Shown here: positions 56,181 to 64,000 of the stretch, piece by piece
How the letters are laid out: every line of letters begins with the position of its first letter
Position numbering within the stretch: the stretch's first letter is position 1
Origin: Hordeum vulgare subsp. vulgare
Taxonomy: Eukaryota; Streptophyta; Magnoliopsida; Poales; Poaceae
Direction of reading: 5' to 3'
Assembly: GCF_904849725.1 (NCBI RefSeq)
Contig: NC_058518.1
Span: 392,571,581-392,635,580 of the forward strand
Length of the DNA stretch: 64,000 nucleotides
Notes under the pieces: generated by a model
The model's input: the letters and a program-made list of their open reading frames with translations, nothing else
What the model was told of the DNA's origin: nothing
The model's database searches: none
Made by a program: the position numbers and the translations under genes

Positions 56181-56739
56181 TGATGGGGTTATTGTCCTAG
56201 GGTAGGATCATAGGCCTGTCATGTAGGTCCTACCCAAGGACTACCCCTCACAAAGGACAAGACCCTTAGTCAGTTCCGACTGAATTAAGGAGTCCCCATC
56301 ATCCAGTCGGTAACAGGTCCTCGACCATCCAGTCGGAGATTAACATTCGGAGGATATCAAGCTAACCGACTGGATACCACTCGGTACATCGCAACCCCCC
56401 TGAAGGGAAACGGTCGTACGTTTCCAGGTGCATTTATTGGCATTTAGGGCGTACGTTACCTGTAACGTACGCATTCAATCCCCACTACTCCACCCCTGTA
56501 CCGGAACCGTTGTGGAGGGCAGCGCACTCTATATAAGCCACCCTCCCCCACTGGTAGAGGGGTTAGCAACTCATTGTATTCCATATTTTCCACTCGACAA
56601 CAAGCTCCCTGAGCACTGAGACGTAGGGCTATTACCTCCACCATAGAGGGGCCTGAACTCATACAACCTCGCCGTAGCTAAGGCTCTGCCCATCCTTTTC
56701 GTACCCTACACATCTACTGTCAGGCTTATACCCACGACA
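56181..56739 (+). repeat. Gypsy 3' LTR
   Basis: 559 bp, about nine substitutions from the 5' LTR (for example GTTATTG for GTTATAG, CTCCCTGAGCACTGAG for CTCCATGAGCATTGAG) and no indels seen. TATA CTCTATATAAGCC near 56,527. Confidence 0.93.
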
Positions 56740-56744
56740 GTGTT

Positions 56745-59628
56745 GGAAGTGTTTCAAAGGTTGATATGATCACACATCGCACGCTCCCTCTACCATCGAG
56801 ATTAGCGTTAAAACCTAAATAATTGTTATTTGGTGTTTGCGTTGAGCATAGACATGATTGGATTATGTTAATAGCAAATATGATTATTCATCTAAAGAGA
56901 ATAATGGTTATTCTGTTTACTTGAATGATACCTTAAATGGTCTTGCACCTAGAATGAATGGTTTATTGAATCTCGGTCGTAGTGATACACATGCCCATAA
57001 TATTGTTGCCAAAAGATACAAAGTAGTAATGATAGTACCACTTCCTTGTGGAACTGCTGCTTGAGTCATATTGGTATAAAATGCATGAAGAAGCTCCATG
57101 CTGTTGGATCTTTGTACTCACTCATTTTTGAAACGTTTGAGACATGCAAACCATGTCTGTTGGTATAAACGCATGAAGAAACTCCATGCGGATGGATCGT
57201 TTCACTCACTTGACTTTTGAATCACTTGAGACAAGAAAATCATACCACATGGGCAAGATGACTGAAGACCTCTTTTTCCAATGAGATGGAACAAGAATAT
57301 AACTTGTTGGAAGTAATACATTTTGATGTGTGCAGTCCGATGAGTACTGAGGCACGCAGTGTATATCATTATGTTCATACTTCACAAATGATTTGAGTAG
57401 ATACTAGTGTGTTTACTTGATGAAACACAGGTCTGAATTATTGAAAAGGGTTCAAGTAATTTCAGAGTGAAGTTGAAGATCATCGTGACAAGAGGATAGT
57501 ATGTCTACGATGTGATCGTGGAGGTAATCATATATATATAAGTTACGAGTTTGGTAAACGTTTAAGAGAAGGTGAAAATTGTTTCACGTGAAAAATGTTT
57601 CACAACTCATGCCACCTAGAACACCATAGTCTGATGGTGTGTCTGTATGTCATAATCGTGCACTATTAGACATAGTGCATACTATGATATTTCTTATCAA
57701 ATTACCACTATAGTTTATGGATTAGGCATTAGAGACAATCGCATTCACTTTAAATAGGGCACCACACAATTCCGTTGAGATGACACCTAAGCTGTCATTT
57801 CTTAAAAAGTTTGGGGATGCGATGCTTATGTGAAAGAGTTTTAGCCTGATAAGCTCAAACCCAAAGCGGATAGATGCATCTTCATAGGACACCCAAAACA
57901 GTTGGGTATACCTCCTATCTCAGATCCGGGAGCAAATGTGTTTGTTTCTAGAAACGGGTTCTTTCTCGAGGAAAAGTTTCTCTCAAAAGAATTGAGTGGG
58001 AGTTTTGGTGGAAACTTGATGAGGTTATGTGAACTATCACTTCAACCAGTATGTGTGTAACAGGACGCATGAAGTTGTTCCTGTGGCGCCTACACCAATT
58101 GAAGTGGAAGCTTATGATGGTGATCATGGAGTCTCGGATCAAGTCACTGCCAAAACCCCAGTAGGCGGACAAGTATGTGTACTACTACAGAGTGGTATGG
58201 TAATCATGTCTTAGAGGTCATGTTGTTGGACAACAATGAACCTACGAGATATGGAGAAGCGATGGTGGGCCCAGATTCCGACAAATGGCTAGAGGCCATG
58301 AAATTCGAGAGAGGATCCATGTATGAAAAACAAAGTATAGAATTTGGAGGAACCACTTGATGGTCATAAGACCATTAACTGTGAATGGATCTTTAAAAGG
58401 AAGACAGACGATGATGGTGAAAAGTCAACATTAAGAAAGCTCGACTTGTCGCAAAGGTGTTTTCGACAAAGTTCAAGGAGTTGACTACGATGAGACTTTC
58501 TCACTCGTAGCGATGTTGAAAGTCTGTTAAAATTATGTTCGCAGTTGCTGCATCATTTATGAAATATTGCAGATAGGATGTCAAAATATTGTTTCCTCGA
58601 TGATTTCCTTGAGGAAAGGTTGTATGTGATACAACCAGAAGATTTTGTCGATCCTAAAGGGTGCTAACAAGTATGCAAAGCTCCAGCGATCCTCCTATGG
58701 ACTGGAGCAAGCATCTCGGAGTTGGAATATACACTTTGATGAGATGATCAAAGTTTTTGGTTCTATACAAAGTTTGTGAGAAACTTGTATTTCCAAAAGG
58801 TGAGTGGGAGCACTATAGAATTTCTGATGAATATATGTAGTTGACATACTGTTGATCGGAAATAATGTAGAATTTCTGCAAAGCATAAAGGGTTGTTTGA
58901 AAGGAGTTTTTTCAAAGGAAAACCTAGATGTAGCTACTTGAGAGTTGAGCATCAAGATCTATAAAGATAGATCAAAGTGCTTAATGGAACTTTCAACGAA
59001 ATGCATGCCTTGACAAGTTTGTGAAGGAGTTCAAAATAGATCAGCAAAGAAGGAGTTCTTGGCTATGTTGTAAGGTGTAAATTTGAGTATGACTCAAAGC
59101 CCGACCATGGCAGAAGAAAGAGAAAGGACGAATGTCGTCCCCTACGCATCAGTCGTAGGCTCTACAAGTATGCTATGTTGTGTACCGCACCTAAAGCATG
59201 CCTTGCCATGAGTCAGTCGTGGGGTACAAGAGTGATCCACGAATGTATCACTGGACAATGGTCAAAGTTATCCTTAGTAACTAATGGACTAAGGAATTTT
59301 TCTCAATTATGGAGGTGATTAAAGATTTCATCGTAAAGGAGTTACATCGATGCAATCTTTATCACTAATCCGGAGGACTATGAGTAGTAAAATGGATTCG
59401 TATAGTGGAGCAATCATTTGGAATGGTTCTAGATGGGGCGTAGTAGCATCTATAGGATGACGTAGAGATTTGTAAAGCACACACACATCTAAAAGGTTCA
59501 GACCCGTTGACTATAAACCTCTCTCACAAGCAAGACATGATCGAACCCCAGAACTGTATGGATGTTGAATTCATTGCAATCACATAGTGATGTGAACTCG
59601 ATTATTGACTCTAGTACAAGTGGGGGAC
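56745..59628 (+). pseudogene. B3 integrase-RT-RNase H region, degenerate (right part)
   Basis: Continues B3 after the Gypsy. Readable traces include the pre-integrase zinc region (57,060-57,260, partly duplicated), the integrase stretch near 57,380-57,440 with text like YLMKHRSE, RT near 58,380-58,500 (EWIFKRKTDDDGE, GVDYDETFS), and the RNase H end. All frames are broken by stops and indels. The polypurine tract GTACAAGTGGGGGAC (59,614-59,628) adjoins the 3' LTR. It corresponds to the part of the element missing from B in this window. Confidence 0.75.
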
Positions 59629-61360
59629 TATTGGAAATATGCCCTAGAGGCAAATAATAAAATTTTTATTATCATATTTCCTTGTTCAAGATAATCGTCT
59701 ATTGTTCATGATATAATTGTATTAACAGGAAAAAGTAATACATATGTGGATAAATAGATCACAACGTGTCCCTAGCAAGCCTCTAGTTGGCTAGCTCGTT
59801 GATCAATAGATGATCATGGTTTCCTGATCATGGACATTGGATGTCATTGATAACGGGATCACATCATTAGGAGAATGATGTGATGGACAAGACCCAATCC
59901 TAAGCATAGCACTAGATCTTGTTGTTCGTATGCTAAGGCTTTCCGAGTGTCAAGTGTCTTTTCCTTCGACCGTGAGATTGTGCAACTCCCGGATACCGTA
60001 GGAGTGCTTTGGGTGTATCAAACGTCACAACGTAACTGGATGATTATAAAGGTGCACTACGGGTATCTCCGAAAGTGTCTGTTGGGTTGGTATGAATCGA
60101 GATCGGGATTTGTCACTCTGTGTGACGGAGAGGTATCTCTGGGCCCACTCGGTAGAACATCATCATGAGCTCAATGTGACTAAGGAGTTAGTCACTGGAT
60201 GATGTGCTACGGAACGAGTAAAGAGACTTACCAGTAACGAGATTGAACAAGGTATAGCCATACCGACGATCGAATCTCGGGAAAATTCTATACCGACGGA
60301 CAAAGGGAATTATATACGGGATTGATTGAATCCTTGACATCGTGGTTCATCCGATGAGATCATCGTGGAACATGTGGGATCCACCATGGGTATCCAAACC
60401 CCGCTGATGGTTATTGGCCGAAGAGGTGTCTCGGTCATGTCTGCATGCCTCCCGAACCCGTAGGGTCTACACACTTAAGGTTCGATGACACTAGGGTTAT
60501 AGGGAATTGTTATACGAGGTTAGCGAAGGTTGTTTAGAGTCCCTAATGAGATCCTGGACATCACGAGGAGCTCCGGAATGGTCCGGAGGTAAAGATTGAT
60601 ATATAGGATGGATGGGTTTGGACGCCGGAAATGTTTCGGGCACCACCGGAAGGGTTCCGGAGGCCCACCGGGAGAGGCCACCAGCCCTAGGAGGCTACAC
60701 GGGCCAAGTGAGAGAGGGAATCAGCCCCTGGATGGGCTGGTGCGCCCCCTACACCCAACCCATGCCGCCTAAGAGGGGGAAGGGGGGAACCCTAGCGCAG
60801 GTGGGCCTAAGGCCCACCAGGGGGTGTGCCACCCCCTCCTCCCCTCCTGGCCGCCACCCCTCCCCCCATCTAGGGCTGCCGCCCCCCCAAAAGGGGCCAC
60901 CACCCTCCCTTCCCCCTATATATAGCGGGGGTTTTGGCCATTGGAGACACGGTTTTCCATCTCTCTCTCGGCGCAGCCCTGCACTTCGTCTTCCTCCTCT
61001 CCCACGATGCTTGGTGAAGCCGTGCCGGGAGATCTCGTCTCTCCATCGACACCACGCCGTCGTGCTGTCGGAGATCTTCCCCAACCTCTCCCTCCTCCTT
61101 GCTGGTTCAAGGTGCGGGAGACGTCACCGGGCAGCACGTGCGTTGAACGCAGAGGTGCCATGGTTCGACACTAGATCGGAATCACACCGCGATCTGAATC
61201 GCCGCGAGTACGACTCCATCGACCGCGTTCATAGTAACGCTTCCGCTTAGCGATCCTCAAAGGTATGAGTATGCTCTACAACCTCTCTCGTTGCTGGTCT
61301 CTCCATAGATAGATCCTTGTATGGCGTAGGGAAATTTTGAATTTACCACGTTCCCCAACA
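59629..61360 (+). repeat. B3 3' LTR
   Basis: 1,732 bp from TATTGGAAATATGCCC to TTCCCCAACA, uninterrupted. TATA CCCCTATATATAGCGGGG near 60,917. It serves as the template showing where the Copia element entered the 5' LTR (corresponding to 60,680). Confidence 0.92.
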
Positions 61361-61365
61361 GGCTT

Positions 61366-63150
61366 CGCATGCGACCCACTCCATAAGTGGATCAAAGTCC
61401 TGAATCTAGATCCTATAATCAGGTAGCGCTTGCTCTCGTATCAGTGGTTAGGTAACCCTCAAGTGTAAGGGTGGTTTAACATCATAATAAGTATTTCTTT
61501 TGATTGATAATTTTTTTATCGAACAAGTATGAATTACATGCAACAACTAATGATCAGTACCTGCACACAACACACAAAACAAAACAGCCCCAACGATTCA
61601 AGAAGGCTAGGAGTCTTCTTGTCCTTCTAGTTACAAGGGTAAATTCTATTGTTTGGTTGAAACTGCTAAATAGATAAAAATAAATAAAACGGTAAATCAA
61701 GAAAACAAGTAATGATGGTTGTTTTCAATAATGGAAAATAGACCTCGGGTCATAGCTTCACTAGAGGTATCTCACGAATGTGTTGTGGCAAACAAATTAC
61801 AATTGAAGCGATTAAATTGCAATATTTATATTTATGATTATTCATGGCACAATCTTGTATGCATTATGTATGTGATACATACACAGTTAATCCAACTACA
61901 TCTACCACTAATACTCAACCTAAATACCTCTATGAAGCATGCATCTCGATGTCTTAAGTTCATAACAAACAAAGCATTTCAAGAAGCTTGATGACATAAT
62001 GTAGACAGTAAAACTATTACCCATGTGTGATAAAGAAACGATTGTTTTTATTTTTAGTGGAAACAATACATTGTGTGCCTTGTCTTTTTTTCATTGGGAT
62101 AGAACACCGCACAATTGAACCCACCACCATACACAACTTTCCCTAAACATCTACGCATTAAACTTGGCCAAAGAACAACACATAGATCGGAAAGCATATA
62201 TGACTACTTAATTATGTTGCAAATAAAATAAACGAGATTCATTATAATTCATGAACGATCTGATCACAAAGTGACAATTCATTATATCCCAACACATACA
62301 ACACCGATTATATATCATATCTATCTCGATAATGTGAACAGCTCATGCGGCATTTTATTGATGCACAAGTGAGAGATGATGCCATCTAGCTACTGCTATG
62401 GACCCAATGCCCTAATTGAACTACTCACATTTGGACATGATGACAACAAGGTTGATGAAGAGATCTAGATTGGATCTCCACAGGTTTGAGAAATATAGGA
62501 TTTATAGGCAAAAGAAGGATGAAAGCTAGTGCGGAGGGGTGCCAAATAGGCCCACCACGTAGCCCCTCTCTAGTCACGTGGGGTGACCGTCTTGGCCATG
62601 TGGATAGGTCCCTGCCCTCCTCTAGTGCCTTCTTCCATCAAGAAAATCGTCAAAAATCATCGTTGTATTTTGAAGTAAAGAAGATATAATTTTTTTGGAA
62701 AACCAAAAACATGTAGATAACAACCACTAGCTTTGGACACGGAATTAATAGATTTATCCATAAAAATAATTTAGTTTCTATAAAAAGTATCTAAAAGTAT
62801 TTTATAATAGCATGAAACAATAAAAAAATATACTATGTGTAGTGATCTCTCTCAAACAATTAACCGTGATCGACTAAGGAGTGACACGTGTCGTATTAGG
62901 AAATTTGGCGCCAAGCATAGAAGGTCATGAAGTACCATCTAATTCGTGCATACATACCTACAACCACGATGTAAAAAATAGAACCAAGTAAGTAGTACAT
63001 ACATACGGTGAGGGCTACCAACAACCGCCGCAACGCGTACTCGTGAATACCGCCAGATCTCCTATGTATCGAGAGACAACATACTAGCAATGGAGAAGAG
63101 AAAACAAATCATTGCACAAGACGATTTGGTTACGCAACAACGATGCCATA
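61366..63150. other. No gene recognised; AT-rich sequence
   Basis: Begins with the displaced flank of the B3 insertion, expected to continue the LINE remnant, but I could not follow a coding frame. The rest is AT-rich with only short ORFs (longest 90 codons at 61,719-61,991, no domain). I see no transposon ends. Confidence 0.4.
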
Positions 63151-63209
63151 TTCATCCAGACCCAACATACTCGGCTGAGACAACTGAAACGGCAAGAGTG
63201 AAAGACTAC

Positions 63210-63700
63210 AACCGCAATGGGGTCATGTTCATCCAGTGCCAACCAGCTTGGGTGGAACGGCCTCAATGGGGTCCTGTTCATCGGGCTCCCATTGGCTGGG
63301 ATGGGGCGTAGCACGGAACGACTGAAATGGGGCCATGTTCATAGACCATCCACTGCTTACGACCACAATGGGGTCCTATTCATCGACCCCCCGCGGCTGG
63401 GGTGTGGCATACTACATGGTCTCCAAGGGGCCATGTTCATCTAGTCCGAGCCATCTATGACCGTAACGGGGTACTGTTCATCGACCTCCCAGTAGCTAGG
63501 TTGTGGCATACTACCCGAACGGACTGCATGGGACCTTGTTGATTCAACTCCAACCACTTACGGCCGCAACAGGGTCCTGTTCATCGACCCCCCCCCCAGC
63601 ATACTAGGGTGTGCGTACCATGAAGTGGCCTCCTCAGGGTACTATCCATCGATCGCCAACCACCTATGGCCTTCACGAGGTCCTGTTCATTGAACCCCTC
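63210..63700 (+). repeat. Degenerate ~100-bp dimeric tandem repeat
   Basis: The word AATGGGGTCCTGTTCATC recurs with changes near 63,218, 63,266, 63,325, 63,367, 63,426, 63,465, 63,526, 63,566, 63,632 and 63,678. Spacings alternate at about 40-48 and 59-66, giving a ~100-bp period made of two related halves. Sequence between the words (for example ACCAGCTTGGGTGGAACGGC) is less conserved. It resembles subterminal or internal arrays of CACTA transposons, but no ends are visible. Overlapping short ORFs follow the repeat. Confidence 0.65.
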
Positions 63701-64000
63701 TCCCACCGGCTTGGGTATGGTGTACGCATGCACGGAAGCAATGGGGAAATGGGGGGCTTGATACAACAACTTGCTAGTCCCGACTCTACTATCACACGGG
63801 GGGGGGGGGGCTCCTAACAACTACACACTCGCACATACATAACGGGGCTTCCTACACTGCAGCACACAATCGATCGGGGCCTCCTCCACTAACATGCATG
63901 ATCGCAACGAATCATGCATATTCAGGCTTCTTGCGCACCATGCATGGCTTGAGGCTAGCGAGAGACTCGCATCAATCGACCGGGCCAGTAAACTACATGC
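63701..64000. other. Unassigned tail with a G-run
   Basis: Contains a 12-base G homopolymer near 63,799-63,810 and palindromic words such as ATGCATGATCG. No gene or transposon end is seen before the window stops. Confidence 0.35.

Larger units (their letters stand above)
43962..56739 (+). mobile_element. Complete Tat-lineage Gypsy element with antisense gene
   Basis: A 12,778-bp element with exact 5-bp target duplications GTGTT at 43,957-43,961 and 56,740-56,744. Layout: LTR (559 bp), PBS, gag, pol (PR-RT-RNase H-second RNase H-INT), 70-bp tandem array, antisense six-exon gene, polypurine tract (AGGGGACTAA at 56,171-56,180), LTR. INT after RT makes it Gypsy. The second RNase H and the antisense ORF with a PF04195-like domain point to the Tat lineage (Retand/Grande/Fatima relatives). 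LTRs differ at about 9 of 559 sites by eye; at 1.3e-8 per site per year that is roughly 0.6 million years. The rate is an assumption. Confidence 0.92.
25526..61360 (+). mobile_element. BARE/Angela-type element B3 carrying two nested retrotransposons
   Basis: Own parts: 5' LTR 25,526-26,570 plus 41,052-41,739; internal 41,740-43,961 plus 56,745-59,628; 3' LTR 59,629-61,360. The flanks GGCTC (25,521-25,525) and GGCTT (61,361-61,365) fit a 5-bp target duplication with one substitution. The rejoined 5' LTR is ~1,733 bp, matching the 1,732-bp 3' LTR. Genes are degenerate. Both LTRs start TATTGG instead of TGTTGG. It is inserted in the LINE remnant. Confidence 0.88.

Noticed and set aside
1..64000. 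tRNA or rRNA genes
   Set aside because: No cloverleaf or rRNA-like sequence seen. The only tRNA-like signals are the SINE B-box and the LTR primer-binding sites.

Overview
This window is plant nuclear DNA from a large, repeat-rich grass genome. It most likely comes from the wheat tribe (Triticeae): the dominant families are long terminal repeat (LTR) retrotransposons of the BARE/WIS/Angela type, a SIRE/Maximus-type Copia, and Gypsy elements. The family names come from recalled consensus sequences and were not searched. I see one intact host gene, a short gene-like island rich in small DNA transposons, and two retrotransposon blocks on either side.

Left block (1-12,247). The window opens in the 3' end of a plus-strand Copia LTR (1-503). 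This LTR interrupts a degenerate minus-strand BARE-type element A (504-5,483). A appears to sit inside the integrase gene of a second minus-strand BARE-type element B (5,484-10,337). B keeps an open gag-protease-integrase frame. B in turn interrupts the 3' end of a plus-strand Gypsy element whose LTR is 10,621-12,247.

Island (12,248-25,525). It holds a poly(A)-tailed SINE-like insertion, a hAT-type MITE with an 8-bp target duplication, a 35-codon ORF behind a TATA box, an RNase H pseudogene, several inverted-repeat transposons (one Harbinger-like with a TTA duplication and an internal GC-rich minisatellite), and foldback sequences. The one complete host gene is at 22,903-23,517 on the minus strand and encodes a PADRE/DUF4228 protein. 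The island ends in a LINE reverse-transcriptase remnant.

Right block (25,526-61,360). A plus-strand BARE-type element (B3) with defective genes lies in the LINE. It was later hit twice. A 14.5-kb minus-strand SIRE/Maximus-type Copia (26,571-41,046) entered its 5' LTR. A 12.8-kb plus-strand Tat-lineage Gypsy (43,962-56,739) entered its gag-pol region. Target duplications are visible for all three insertions. By-eye LTR differences are about 3.5% for the Copia and 1.6% for the Gypsy, which fits their later arrival.

The Gypsy is the most informative element. Its gag-pol is one frame broken by nine stops. It has a second RNase H domain, a 19-copy 70-bp tandem array with two palindromes per unit, and a six-exon gene on the opposite strand.

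Right flank (61,361-64,000). This has no recognisable gene. A degenerate ~100-bp dimeric repeat lies at about 63.2-63.7 kb.
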